A stretch of 64,000 nucleotides of DNA from Alkalibacterium sp. MB6 (GTDB lineage Bacteria > Bacillota > Bacilli > Lactobacillales > Carnobacteriaceae_A): NCBI RefSeq assembly GCF_009935905.1, contig NZ_PREX01000004.1, forward strand, positions 1 through 64,000. Reading direction: 5' to 3'. The stretch's first letter is position 1. The number at the start of each line of letters is the position of its first letter. The position numbers and the translations under genes were made by a program. Positions 35,192-43,975 of this stretch are shown here, in pieces. The notes below the pieces were generated by a model, which did no database searches, had not been told where the DNA came from, and was given only the letters and a program-made list of their open reading frames with translations.

Positions 35192-37609
35192 ATGTCTTTT
35201 AATCACTTGGAGATTGAAAAGAAATGGCAGGCGTATTGGGAACAGAACCAATCATTTAAAACGACAGAAGATAAAGAAAAAGGGAATTTTTTCGCACTGG
35301 ATATGTTTCCTTATCCATCAGGGCAAGGGCTTCACGTTGGACACCCGGAAGGCTACACAGCGACAGATATTGTTTCAAGAATGAAACGGGCACAAGGCTA
35401 TAACGTTCTTCACCCAATGGGTTGGGATGCCTTTGGCTTGCCGGCTGAACAATATGCACTGGATACAGGGAATGACCCAGCAGAATTTACGGAAAAGAAT
35501 ATTCAGACATTTAAACGTCAAATCAATTCACTTGGCTTCAGCTATGACTGGGAAAGAGAAATCAACACGACTGACCCAGACTACTATAAATGGACGCAAT
35601 GGATTTTCACTAAACTGTATGAAAAAGGCTTGGCTTACGAAGCGGAAGTTCCGGTTAACTGGTGTCCAGCACTTGGGACCGTTTTGGCTAACGAAGAAGT
35701 GATTGATGGGAAATCTGAACGAGGCGGGCATCCAGTTTACCGTAAACCGATGAAGCAGTGGATGCTGAAAATTACAGCTTATGCTGATCGCTTGCTAGAC
35801 GACTTGGAAGAGGTTGACTGGCCTGAACACATTAAAGACATGCAGCGTAATTGGATTGGTAAATCTGAAGGAGCTGAAATCACGTTCGATATTAAAGATT
35901 CCAAAGAACAATTCACTGTCTTTACGACTAGACCGGATACTTTGTTTGGAGCAACTTATGCCGTTCTAGCTCCAGAATCTGAAATCGTTAATCGCATCAC
36001 CTCTAAAGAACAAGAAGAAGCTGTTCAAGCCTATAAAGAAGCCGTTGATAAAAAATCAGATTTGGAACGTACCGATTTGAACAAAGACAAATCTGGTGTA
36101 TTCACTGGAGCGTATGCGATTCATCCAATCACTAAAGAAGACATGCCGATTTGGATTGCTGATTATGTGTTGGCTTCTTATGGAACAGGAGCGATTATGG
36201 CCGTTCCAGCTCACGATGAGCGTGACTTTGAATTTGCTCAAAAATATGACTTGCCGATTCAGTCAGTGATTGAAGGCACAGATACTGAAAAAGAAGCTTA
36301 TGTAGGTAATGGCAAACACATTAACTCGGACTTTATGAATGGGTTGGAAAATGAAGAAGCCGCTCAAAAAATGAACGAGTATTTGGAAGAAAAAGGTTTG
36401 GGACGCAAGAAAACGACCTACCGATTGAGAGACTGGCTATTTGCCCGTCAACGGTATTGGGGTGAACCTATCCCAGTCATTCATTGGGAAGACGGTACCT
36501 CGTCAGTCGTACCAGAAGACCAGTTGCCGGTTATTTTACCCAAAACCGATCACATCAAACCGTCTGGTACAGGGGAATCTCCTTTGGCCAACATCACAGA
36601 GTGGGTTAACGTGGTTGATGAAGAAACAGGACGCAAAGGTAAACGCGACACGAATACCATGCCGCAATGGGCAGGCAGTTCGTGGTATTTCTTGAGATTT
36701 ATCGATCCGAAAAATACAGAGCAATTGGCGGATCCCGAATTGTTGAAAAAATGGCTGCCGGTTGATTTGTATATTGGGGGAGCAGAGCACGCGGTTCTTC
36801 ATTTGCTTTACGCTCGATTCTGGCACAAATTTCTTTACGACCTGGACCTTGTCCCAACAAAAGAGCCATTCCAGAAACTCTTTAACCAAGGAATGATTTT
36901 GGGCGAAAACAACGAAAAAATGTCTAAATCAAAAGGTAACGTAGTGAACCCAGATGACGTGGTTCATCAATATGGTGCAGACACACTTAGACTGTACGAA
37001 ATGTTCATGGGACCCCTTGAAGCGGCGATCGCTTGGAGTGAAGACGGCTTGGAAGGGTCACGCAAATTCCTTGACCGTGTGTGGCGTCTGTTCATTGATG
37101 AGAACGATAAAGTAAGAGACCGAGTCACAACATTTAATGACAAATCACTTGAAGTGGTTTACCATCAAACAGTGAAAAAAGTAACGGAAGACTATGAAGC
37201 ACTGCAATTCAATACAGCTATTGCTCAACTCATGGTCTTTGTTAATGCAGCCTACAAAGCAAACGGTCTACCAATAGAGTACGTGAAAGGCTTCGTTAAA
37301 TTGTTAGCACCCGTTGCCCCACATTTGGGAGAAGAACTCTGGACTAAATTGACTAAGTCCACAGAAGGCATCACTTACGAAGAGTGGCCAACTTATGATG
37401 AGAGCAAATTGGTCACAGATGAAGTAGAAGTGGTCTTCCAAATTAACGGAAAAATTCGCTCTAAAGCACAAGCGTCTCCATCTATCTCAAAAGATGACTT
37501 GGAGCAGCTAGCACTGAACGATGAAAAAATAAACGAACAACTTGAAGGGAAAACAATACGTAAAGTGATTGTCGTTCCTGGTAAGTTAGTCAATATTGTT
37601 GCGAATTAA
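35192..37609 (+). CDS. leuS: Leucyl-tRNA synthetase
   Basis: A class I aminoacyl-tRNA synthetase charging tRNA-Leu, 805 residues, the normal bacterial length. The HIGH region reads [11 protein letters not shown] near 42-52. The editing (CP1) domain with [12 protein letters not shown] is near 249-260. The KMSKS loop is EKMSKSKGN near 575-583. The C-terminal anticodon-binding and ubiquitin-like domains are intact. The start is ATG 35192 after GGGAGAG. Expression is controlled by the T-box leader. Confidence 0.98.
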   Translation: MSFNHLEIEKKWQAYWEQNQSFKTTEDKEKGNFFALDMFPYPSGQGLHVGHPEGYTATDIVSRMKRAQGYNVLHPMGWDAFGLPAEQYALDTGNDPAEFTEKNIQTFKRQINSLGFSYDWEREINTTDPDYYKWTQWIFTKLYEKGLAYEAEVPVNWCPALGTVLANEEVIDGKSERGGHPVYRKPMKQWMLKITAYADRLLDDLEEVDWPEHIKDMQRNWIGKSEGAEITFDIKDSKEQFTVFTTRPDTLFGATYAVLAPESEIVNRITSKEQEEAVQAYKEAVDKKSDLERTDLNKDKSGVFTGAYAIHPITKEDMPIWIADYVLASYGTGAIMAVPAHDERDFEFAQKYDLPIQSVIEGTDTEKEAYVGNGKHINSDFMNGLENEEAAQKMNEYLEEKGLGRKKTTYRLRDWLFARQRYWGEPIPVIHWEDGTSSVVPEDQLPVILPKTDHIKPSGTGESPLANITEWVNVVDEETGRKGKRDTNTMPQWAGSSWYFLRFIDPKNTEQLADPELLKKWLPVDLYIGGAEHAVLHLLYARFWHKFLYDLDLVPTKEPFQKLFNQGMILGENNEKMSKSKGNVVNPDDVVHQYGADTLRLYEMFMGPLEAAIAWSEDGLEGSRKFLDRVWRLFIDENDKVRDRVTTFNDKSLEVVYHQTVKKVTEDYEALQFNTAIAQLMVFVNAAYKANGLPIEYVKGFVKLLAPVAPHLGEELWTKLTKSTEGITYEEWPTYDESKLVTDEVEVVFQINGKIRSKAQASPSISKDDLEQLALNDEKINEQLEGKTIRKVIVVPGKLVNIVAN

Positions 37610-37619
37610 ATACTAGAGT

Positions 37620-37645
37620 AGGGAAGGCTTGTCCTTCCCTCTTTA
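37620..37645 (+). terminator. Possible weak terminator after leuS
   Basis: AGGGAAGG (37620-37627) pairs with CCTTCCCT (37633-37640) but is followed only by CTTTAC. Partial read-through into the ABC exporter gene is likely, as no separate promoter is evident in the 63-bp gap. Confidence 0.5.
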
Positions 37646-37672
37646 CATATCAACTGAAGTGAGGATAGAAAG

Positions 37673-39433
37673 ATGCAAAATGGCAAAAAAGTCAATGAAT
37701 TAACGAAGCAAGATTTAAGGCGATTCGGCCAACTCGTCTGGTCTACCAACATATCAAAAGGTCTCATAGCCATTGGTCTGGCTGGAAGCTTATTGACAAC
37801 GGGGACACAATTATTGATTCCTTTAGCCACTCAACAATTCATCGATGGGATTGAATTTGATGCCTTTACACCGTGGATGATTGGAGCTATTATCGGAATC
37901 TTTATCTTGCAAGTCCTACTAAATGGTTTTTCCAATTATGTTTTGCATAAAATTGGCCAAGGAGTCGTGTCCGGCTTGCGTGAATTCTTGTGGAATAAAG
38001 TGATCAAGTTACCCGTAGACTTTTTTGACCGTTATGCATCAGGAGAAATCGTCAGTCGAGTGACCAATGATACAAGCATCGTTCAAAACTTAATCTCCTC
38101 TTTTTTTCCGCAATTTATTAATGGGATTTTATCGCTAACCGGCATATTTATCATTCTCATTTTTATGGACTGGCAAATGACTCTGGTGATGTTGACAGCA
38201 GTTCCCTTAAGCTTGGCACTAACGCGTCCATTAGGCAGGCGAATTGCTAAAGTATCCCGGGAAATGCAGGATGAAACAGCGACCTTTTCAGGGAAAATCC
38301 AGCAGACAATCGCTGAAATTCGATTAATGAAATCATCAATCGCAGAAGACTATGAAAAAGAAAAAGGAACAAAAGACATTTACAGCCTTTACCAAATCGG
38401 ACTAAAAGAAGGCAAATATATGGCCATTATCGGTCCCATGATTTATACCTTGATGATGGGCGTGATGGTTTTTTTCATTGGATACGGCGGTGTCCGAGTT
38501 GCACAGGGAAACATGTCAACCGGTCAATTAGTCGCCTTTTTACTGTATCTCTTTCAAGTGATTTTCCCCATAACCACCTTTATGAACTTCTTCATGCAAA
38601 TGCAAAAAGCGGCAGGCGCAACCGAACGCATCACCATGATTTTAGACGAACAAGAAGAAGCAAAAATGGGGGGCATCGACTTATCGATTGAGAACCTCCC
38701 CATCATCTTTGACAACGTCACTTTTTCATATGAAGCCGAAAAAGCAGTCATCAAGCACGTCTCTTTCCAAGCCAATCCCGGAGAAAAAATAGCGTTCGCA
38801 GGGCCAAGTGGTGGAGGCAAGTCGACACTCTTTGCTTTACTGGAGCGGTTTTATAGACCAGACAGTGGAGAGATTAGAGTAGGCGGCACGCCAGCTGAAG
38901 AGATAAATTTGACGAGTTGGAGAAGTCAAATCGGTTATGTGTCACAAGAAAATGCCATGATGTCGGGATCGATTAGAGAAAACCTTTGCTATGGCTTACC
39001 ACATCCAGAAACCTTAACAGATGACTATTTGTGGAAGGTGCTGGACATGGCGTTTGCGGCAGAATTTATCAAAAATCTGCCCAATCAATTAGAAGAAGAA
39101 ATCGGTGAACGAGGAAGTAAACTATCAGGCGGACAACGCCAGCGGATTAATATTGCAAGAGCCTTTTTAAGAAATCCAAAAGTCTTAATGATGGATGAAG
39201 CGACTGCCAGTTTGGATAGTCAATCAGAGAAAATGGTCTCTCAGGCTCTGAACAAATTAATGGCCGGTCGAACCACCTTTGTCATCGCTCACCGGTTAAG
39301 TACGATAGTGGATGCAGATAAGATTTTATTTATTGAGAACGGTCAATTGACGGGGATAGGTACCCACGAGGAATTAGTGCACACTCATCCTTTGTATAAA
39401 CTATTTGCTAGTCAACAATTATCAGAGGAATAA
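37673..39433 (+). CDS. ABC transporter half-exporter (permease fused to ATPase)
   Basis: A homodimer-type multidrug/lipid exporter of 586 residues. The N-terminal six-helix membrane domain spans about 25-320. The C-terminal ATPase has Walker A GPSGGGKST near 377-385, signature LSGGQRQR near 485, Walker B VLMMDEATASLD and the H-loop IAHRLST. It resembles BmrA/LmrA-type transporters. Substrate unknown. The start is ATG 37673 after GTGAGGATAG. Being alone rather than in a tandem pair suggests a homodimer. Confidence 0.92.
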   Translation: MQNGKKVNELTKQDLRRFGQLVWSTNISKGLIAIGLAGSLLTTGTQLLIPLATQQFIDGIEFDAFTPWMIGAIIGIFILQVLLNGFSNYVLHKIGQGVVSGLREFLWNKVIKLPVDFFDRYASGEIVSRVTNDTSIVQNLISSFFPQFINGILSLTGIFIILIFMDWQMTLVMLTAVPLSLALTRPLGRRIAKVSREMQDETATFSGKIQQTIAEIRLMKSSIAEDYEKEKGTKDIYSLYQIGLKEGKYMAIIGPMIYTLMMGVMVFFIGYGGVRVAQGNMSTGQLVAFLLYLFQVIFPITTFMNFFMQMQKAAGATERITMILDEQEEAKMGGIDLSIENLPIIFDNVTFSYEAEKAVIKHVSFQANPGEKIAFAGPSGGGKSTLFALLERFYRPDSGEIRVGGTPAEEINLTSWRSQIGYVSQENAMMSGSIRENLCYGLPHPETLTDDYLWKVLDMAFAAEFIKNLPNQLEEEIGERGSKLSGGQRQRINIARAFLRNPKVLMMDEATASLDSQSEKMVSQALNKLMAGRTTFVIAHRLSTIVDADKILFIENGQLTGIGTHEELVHTHPLYKLFASQQLSEE

Positions 39434-39521
39434 GAAATGTAATTAACGAACGAATAATGAATCTTTTCCGCAAAGGATTGAACCTCATCGAATAAAGAAG
39501 TAAAATAGAGTTTAGCGTAAG

Positions 39522-39546
39522 AAAGGAGCAGCATTGCTCCTTTTTT
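39522..39546 (+). terminator. Terminator after the ABC exporter gene
   Basis: AAAGGAGCA (39522-39530) pairs with TGCTCC plus T's (39535-39543) across a GCAT loop, with six T at 39541-39546. Confidence 0.85.
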
Positions 39547-39618
39547 GCCTTGCAATAAAGAGGGATACAAAGCGCCTCTTAATATAAACTTTAATATAAT
39601 AGTGTACTGTAATCGCGT

Positions 39619-39642
39619 GTGTCCTTAACGTTTTAAGGGCAC
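39619..39642 (+). other. Hairpin in the leader of the flippase gene
   Basis: GTGTCCTTAA (39619-39628) and TTAAGGGCAC (39633-39642) form a 10-bp stem with one G-U pair and a CGTT loop, 62 bp before the start codon. There is no T-run, so it is not a terminator. An upstream TATAAT (about 39596) could drive a transcript containing it. Confidence 0.5.
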
Positions 39643-39703
39643 TGAACTCTCTTTGTTAGTTAGAATAACGAGAAGAGAAATGGTGAAAGAAGGTTTCTTT
39701 TGA

Positions 39704-41368
39704 ATGGAAAATGAAATGGTAACGAGTACAGTTGATAAAAAGTTAAAAGACGATAACACCATGGTAAGTGGTGCCGCTTGGATGACAGCTGGAAGCATGA
39801 TATCTCGAGTACTGGGTGCTCTTTATATCATCCCTTGGTTCGCTTGGATGGGTGGGCAAGGCCCTGGAGATGCAGCCAATGCCTTGTATCAAATGGGTTA
39901 CACGCCTTATGCCTTCTTTTTAGCGTTGGCTACAGCAGGCGTACCATCAGCTATTTCTAAAAAGGTGAGTTATTATAATGCGTTGGGCGAATACGAAATA
40001 TCCAAAGGCATTTATAAGCAAGGGATGAAGATTATGGGGATTACAGGCCTCGTCTCAGCTGTGGCCATGTTCTTTATTGCACCCCTATTAGCAGAAACGA
40101 GCCCGTCAGCAAGTTCAGCTGATGCAGTGATTGTCATGAGATCCCTTATTCCAGCTTTACTGATTATCCCGACTTTAAGTGTTACACGTGGATTCTTACA
40201 GGGGCATAACACAATGGCGCCTTCAGCGATTTCTCAAATTATCGAACAGATTGCCCGAATTATTTTTCTATTAACATCTGTCTTTATTATTCGTCAAGTA
40301 AACGGTGGAGAAGTCGTCACGGCAGTTGCATTCTCGACCTTTGCAGCTTTTGTCGGAGCCATTTTCGCACTGCTTTATCTTGGATATAAAATGAAGACAA
40401 TGACAACTGCACTGAATTTAAGCGCAGAAGACAGTAAAGGCGATTTGTCCGTTTCACCCAACCAATTAATCATTGAAATTGTCAAAACATCGATTCCATT
40501 TATCATTATTTCAACAGGCATTATTATTTTCCAAATGATTGACCAATTAACTTATTCACCAATCATGAATGCCTTCTCTGGTATGACGGAGGAAATGATA
40601 GAACGAACCTATGGTATCACTCAAGGAAATGCCCACAAATTGATTATGGTATTAACGTCATTCGGAACGGCTTTAGCCGTAGCTTCAGTTCCTTTAATAA
40701 GTAAATTGATGGCAAATAAAAATATTAAAGAAGTGAGAAGGCAATTTTCTCGCGGCGTTCAGCTGCTTTTGTTTGCCATGTTCCCAGCTGCTATCGGGAT
40801 GATAATCGTTGCCGAACCTCTTTATACCGTTTTCTATGGTAATAATCCATTAGGGACGAGCATCACACAAGTCTCTGCTATATTGAGTATTTTTGTAGCG
40901 ATGTATGCCGTTTTAGGGAATATGCTTCAAGCTGCTAATTTAACAAGACCGGCTATTAAAGCGTTAATCGTCGGCTTTGCTACTAAATTAATCAGTCAAT
41001 TGATATTCGTAGCCTGGCTTGGACCTTATGGAATGATTTTGTCAGGCATAACGGCTTTTGGGGTCATTTGCTTTATGATGATGCGCATAATGTATAATGA
41101 AATTCACTTTTCAGCAACCCGATTGTTCAGACGCTCCTTATTGATTCTTGTTTTATCATTAGTCATGGGACTGGCGACATTCTTGGCTGATTTAGGCTTA
41201 AGACAATTCCTAAATTATGAAGATAAATCGCAGGCACTAATTGGGATGGGCGTTGCTGCTGCCTTTGGAGTAGCTGTTTATGGCTACTTAGTATTGAAAA
41301 CAAAATTAGCCGATAAACTGATTGGAGTACAAGCTTCAAAAGTGAGACGTAAGTTAAGAATAAAATAA
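39704..41368 (+). CDS. MurJ-type lipid II flippase / polysaccharide biosynthesis protein (YtgP-like)
   Basis: A MOP/MATE-superfamily membrane protein of 554 residues with about 14 hydrophobic helices. The opening SGAAWMTAGSMISRVLGALYIIPW and the internal GNAHKLIMVLTSFGTALAVASVPLIS and LGNMLQAAN segments are typical of the Firmicute YtgP group. In Bacillus subtilis the corresponding protein (renamed MurJ) flips the cell-wall precursor lipid II. The start is ATG 39704 after AAGAAGG. It is followed 20 bp later by the rsuA-type gene, the same pairing as ytgP-ytzG of Bacillus. Confidence 0.9.
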   Translation: MENEMVTSTVDKKLKDDNTMVSGAAWMTAGSMISRVLGALYIIPWFAWMGGQGPGDAANALYQMGYTPYAFFLALATAGVPSAISKKVSYYNALGEYEISKGIYKQGMKIMGITGLVSAVAMFFIAPLLAETSPSASSADAVIVMRSLIPALLIIPTLSVTRGFLQGHNTMAPSAISQIIEQIARIIFLLTSVFIIRQVNGGEVVTAVAFSTFAAFVGAIFALLYLGYKMKTMTTALNLSAEDSKGDLSVSPNQLIIEIVKTSIPFIIISTGIIIFQMIDQLTYSPIMNAFSGMTEEMIERTYGITQGNAHKLIMVLTSFGTALAVASVPLISKLMANKNIKEVRRQFSRGVQLLLFAMFPAAIGMIIVAEPLYTVFYGNNPLGTSITQVSAILSIFVAMYAVLGNMLQAANLTRPAIKALIVGFATKLISQLIFVAWLGPYGMILSGITAFGVICFMMMRIMYNEIHFSATRLFRRSLLILVLSLVMGLATFLADLGLRQFLNYEDKSQALIGMGVAAAFGVAVYGYLVLKTKLADKLIGVQASKVRRKLRIK

Positions 41369-41388
41369 GTAAAGAGAGAGGAGTCACC

Positions 41389-42108
41389 ATGAGAATTGAT
41401 AAACTGCTCGCTCATAGTGGGTTAGGCACGAGAAAAGAAGTGAAAAAGTTGCTTAAAACGAAAATCGTTGAAGTGAATGATGCTATCGTAACCGATCCTA
41501 AAACACACGTTGATCCGGATACGGACAAGGTAACAGTTGGTGGAGAGCCGATTGATTACCAAGAATTTGTCTACTTCATGATGCACAAACCTCAAGGGGT
41601 CATCAGTGCAACAGAAGACGAGATGCACGATACAGTTTTGGATTTACTCGAACCGAATGACAGTATGCAAGAACCGCATCCGGTAGGCCGCTTGGACATC
41701 GATACGGAAGGTCTGTTGATACTGACAAATGATGGTCGCTTAACTCACAGACTATTATCACCCAAGCGTCACGTTGACAAAGTTTATTACGTAGAAGTTG
41801 AAGGTCTATTAACTGAAGGAGACATCGACGTATTTAAACAAGGAGTCGTCCTAGACGATGACTACGAAACCATGCCAGCAGAACTCACTATTTTAGAAAC
41901 AGACCAAGATAGTCATCGTTCAATAGCTGAGTTGACCATTCGAGAAGGCAAGTTCCATCAAGTCAAACGCATGATGGCAGCCGTTGGGAAACGAGTCGTC
42001 TATTTAAAACGTGTGTCTATGGGACCGATTGAATTGGACAGCAGTCTCGAGCTAGGAAGCTATAGAGAACTGACCAATGACGAAATCAACCTATTAAAAG
42101 AAGTATAA
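41389..42108 (+). CDS. RsuA/RluB family pseudouridine synthase
   Basis: An rRNA pseudouridine synthase of 239 residues. The N-terminal S4 RNA-binding domain spans about 1-60 (MRIDKLLAHSGLGTRKEVKKLL). The catalytic domain has GRLDIDTEGLLILTNDG, with the nucleophilic Asp near 103 (the Asp after Leu). RsuA-type enzymes modify 16S rRNA U516, and the exact target here is not certain. The start is ATG 41389 after AGAGAGGAG. The gene ends at a strong terminator that borders a repeat array. Confidence 0.93.
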   Translation: MRIDKLLAHSGLGTRKEVKKLLKTKIVEVNDAIVTDPKTHVDPDTDKVTVGGEPIDYQEFVYFMMHKPQGVISATEDEMHDTVLDLLEPNDSMQEPHPVGRLDIDTEGLLILTNDGRLTHRLLSPKRHVDKVYYVEVEGLLTEGDIDVFKQGVVLDDDYETMPAELTILETDQDSHRSIAELTIREGKFHQVKRMMAAVGKRVVYLKRVSMGPIELDSSLELGSYRELTNDEINLLKEV

Positions 42109-42112
42109 TGGC

Positions 42113-42160
42113 AAACAGCCTGCGCTTAGAGACTATTCTCTAAACGGCAGGCTGTTTTTT
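42113..42160 (+). terminator. Terminator after the pseudouridine synthase gene
   Basis: AAACAGCCTGC (42113-42123) pairs with GCAGGCTGTTT (42147-42157), with an inner TTAGAG/CTCTAA stem and a six-T tail. Confidence 0.95.
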
Positions 42161-42177
42161 GTATGGAGTCTAGTTTT

Positions 42178-42480
42178 GATACAAGATACTAGAGAAATCT
42201 TTAATGAAGGTGTACCCAAACTCATAATGAGACAACTTCCTAGAGAAAATCTGGATGAACTTGTATCCAAACCCCGATTGAGACAACTTCCTGAAGAAAT
42301 TCCAAATGAAGGTGTACCCAAACTCATAATGAGACAACTTGCTGAAGGAAAACCGAATGAAGTTGTATCCAAATCCATATTGAGACAACTTCCTGAAGAA
42401 ATTCCAAATGAAGGTGTATCCAAACTCATATTGAGACAACTTGCTGAAGAAAAACCAAATGAAGTTGTCACTAAACGATT
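42178..42480. repeat. Array of six 51-bp tandem repeats
   Basis: The core GAGACAACTT recurs at 42229, 42280, 42331, 42382 and 42433 with an exact 51-bp period, and a degraded copy begins at 42178. Two unit types alternate (CCTGAAGAAATTCC and GCTGAAGRAAAACC after the core), giving a 102-bp higher-order period. Because 51 is a multiple of three, one plus frame and two minus frames remain open for 112-124 codons. None has a ribosome site or family resemblance, so I treat them as by-products. The array fills the spacer between two convergent genes, and nothing else is seen in 42109-42583 but the flanking terminators. Confidence 0.92.
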
Positions 42481-42523
42481 CCCCAGTCGAAAACCGAGCA
42501 AAACCAAAAGCTGAAATAAGGAA

Positions 42524-42551
42524 AACTCCCGTTTCCACAGAAACGGGAGTT
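42524..42551 (-). terminator. Terminator of the small membrane protein gene
   Basis: AACTCCCGTTTC (42524-42535) and GAAACGGGAGTT (42540-42551), a perfect 12-bp stem with a 4-nt loop. On the minus strand it runs into TTTTCC. Confidence 0.85.
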
Positions 42552-42583
42552 GCCAGATAGTAGTTGTTTGAGAATATAGGTCG

Positions 42584-42853
42584 TTAGCCCATGATAAACG
42601 TCTTGATAATTAAAACCAAAAAGCCAGACAAGATATAGACTCCCGCAAGAGTCATGACCCAAATACTTGTGCGTTTGTCACTTTGGTATTGTTGCTCAGT
42701 ATAATGCCCATCGGAACTCGGTCCACCGGCCCATAAAGTGAAGACGAAGAAACCCGCCATTCCTAAGAAAAATAGAAGCTGCAAATCCATCCATAATAAT
42801 AAGAAACCGAGTAAAAATACCCATATGCTACTTGTGATTAATTTTTTCTTCAT
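42584..42853 (-). CDS. Small membrane protein of unknown function
   Basis: An 89-residue protein with a basic start (MKKK) and three predicted helices at about 7-24, 25-42 and 67-87. A hydrophilic loop between helices 2 and 3 (GGPSSDGHYTEQQYQSDKRT) probably lies on one face of the membrane. I do not recognise a family. It has its own good promoter (TTGTCA-17-TACAAT) and terminator and no close operon partner, so it is very likely a real gene. The neighbour upstream on the same strand is nnrD. Confidence 0.75.
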   Translation of the reverse strand: MKKKLITSSIWVFLLGFLLLWMDLQLLFFLGMAGFFVFTLWAGGPSSDGHYTEQQYQSDKRTSIWVMTLAGVYILSGFLVLIIKTFIMG

Positions 42854-42888
42854 TAATTCTCATCATCCTTATTCAAAAATCATTCTTC

Positions 42889-42917
42889 ATTGTACCTTGA
42901 ATGAGCTAGTCTGACAA
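42889..42917 (-). promoter_or_regulatory. Promoter of the small membrane protein gene
   Basis: On the minus strand: -35 TTGTCA (42912-42917), 17 bp, -10 TACAAT (42889-42894), about 36 bp before the start codon. A short CATTC/GAATG hairpin plus T-run at 42933-42954 may end nnrD just before it. Confidence 0.75.
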
Positions 42918-42965
42918 GCTCAATCAATTAATTGAAAAAGACATTCAAAGAATGACAGCATCGAC

Positions 42966-43811
42966 TTAAACCCATTTTACAGGATTGCCTTTAATAAGCT
43001 CTTTCATCGTTTTTGGGATGGCTTCTATAATGTGAGAAGGCAAAGTGACGTATTGAATCTCAGCTAGGCGGTCCCCTATATAACTGTGAAGAAAAACAGC
43101 CAATAAGATAGCGTGTTTCTTATTCGGTAGTTGTCCAAGAAGACCTGCAATCATTCCAGCTAAGGTATCACCCATACCACCAGTAGCCATCGACGGGTTC
43201 CCCGCAGTATTCTGCCAAACCTCACCTTCGCTGTAGACCTCTGTCCGATCCTTTTTCAGAACGATAGTTGCACCTAAACGCTCGGCGTGATTCTGATTAC
43301 CCTCTTGATTTTCTTCATCAGGTTCCAGGCCAGTTAGTGTCCGCCATTCCCCTAAGTGTGGAGTGAAAACGGTTGTTGTTTTTGCTTTCGGCAAATCATG
43401 AGTCACATGAAGATAAATCGCATCCCCATCGACTACAAGAAGCTGATCTTCCTTTATAATAGAATAAATGATTTCTAAAATGGCAAGAGAGTCTTCGTCT
43501 CGACCTAATCCTGGGCCAACAACGACTACATCCATTGTCGCCACCAACTCTTTTAAACTGTCGTGATCAGTCATCGGTAAAAACATGGCTTCAGGCAAAT
43601 GGGAATGCAAAGCCGTTTGATTAGTCGGATGAGTGGCGACAGTCACAAGCCCAGCCCCACTGTGAACAGCGGCTGAAGCAGATAAAATAATCGCTCCACC
43701 CATCCGGGCATTTCCACCTACCAATAAGACTCTGCCAAAATCACCTTTGTAACTCTTGTCTTCTCTTTTAGGAATCAACGACTGCACGAAATCTTTTGTA
43801 ATTAGTTTCAT
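42966..43811 (-). CDS. nnrD: ADP-dependent NAD(P)H-hydrate dehydratase
   Basis: A metabolite-repair enzyme that restores NAD(P)H from its hydrated form using ADP. It has 281 residues of the ribokinase-like YjeF C-terminal family. Visible motifs are GRVLLVGGNARMGGAIILSASAAVHSGAGLV near the N-terminus, VVGPGLGRD, TPHLGEW, and NPSMATGGMGDTLAGMIAG with the catalytic Asp near 220. The epimerase (YjeF_N) domain is not fused. The start is ATG 43811, 7 nt after GAGGAGG. The frame runs further to 43871 without a better site. It is divergent from pepV. Confidence 0.93.
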   Translation of the reverse strand: MKLITKDFVQSLIPKREDKSYKGDFGRVLLVGGNARMGGAIILSASAAVHSGAGLVTVATHPTNQTALHSHLPEAMFLPMTDHDSLKELVATMDVVVVGPGLGRDEDSLAILEIIYSIIKEDQLLVVDGDAIYLHVTHDLPKAKTTTVFTPHLGEWRTLTGLEPDEENQEGNQNHAERLGATIVLKKDRTEVYSEGEVWQNTAGNPSMATGGMGDTLAGMIAGLLGQLPNKKHAILLAVFLHSYIGDRLAEIQYVTLPSHIIEAIPKTMKELIKGNPVKWV

Positions 43812-43896
43812 GATATGACCTCCTCTTTCTAATAGTTTAATCCTTGCCGATAAAAGAGTCACGTAAAACAAATATCAGTGCATCTTTTTGTAAATA

Positions 43897-43925
43897 TTGG
43901 TCTTTAAAGAAATTAGTGCTAAAAT
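43897..43925 (+). promoter_or_regulatory. Promoter of pepV
   Basis: TTGGTC (43897-43902), 17 bp, TAAAAT (43920-43925) with an extended TGC, about 50 bp before the ATG. Confidence 0.7.
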
Positions 43926-43975
43926 AGAAAAAGAGAGTTAATAGAATACGATGTGAGTTTAAGGAGGACGAAAGA

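Noticed and set aside
42133-42538. Two minus-strand frames (124 and 122 codons) and one plus frame (112 codons) over the 51-bp array
   Set aside because: They exist because the repeat period is divisible by three. They overlap each other, lack ribosome sites and repeat the same 17 residues.
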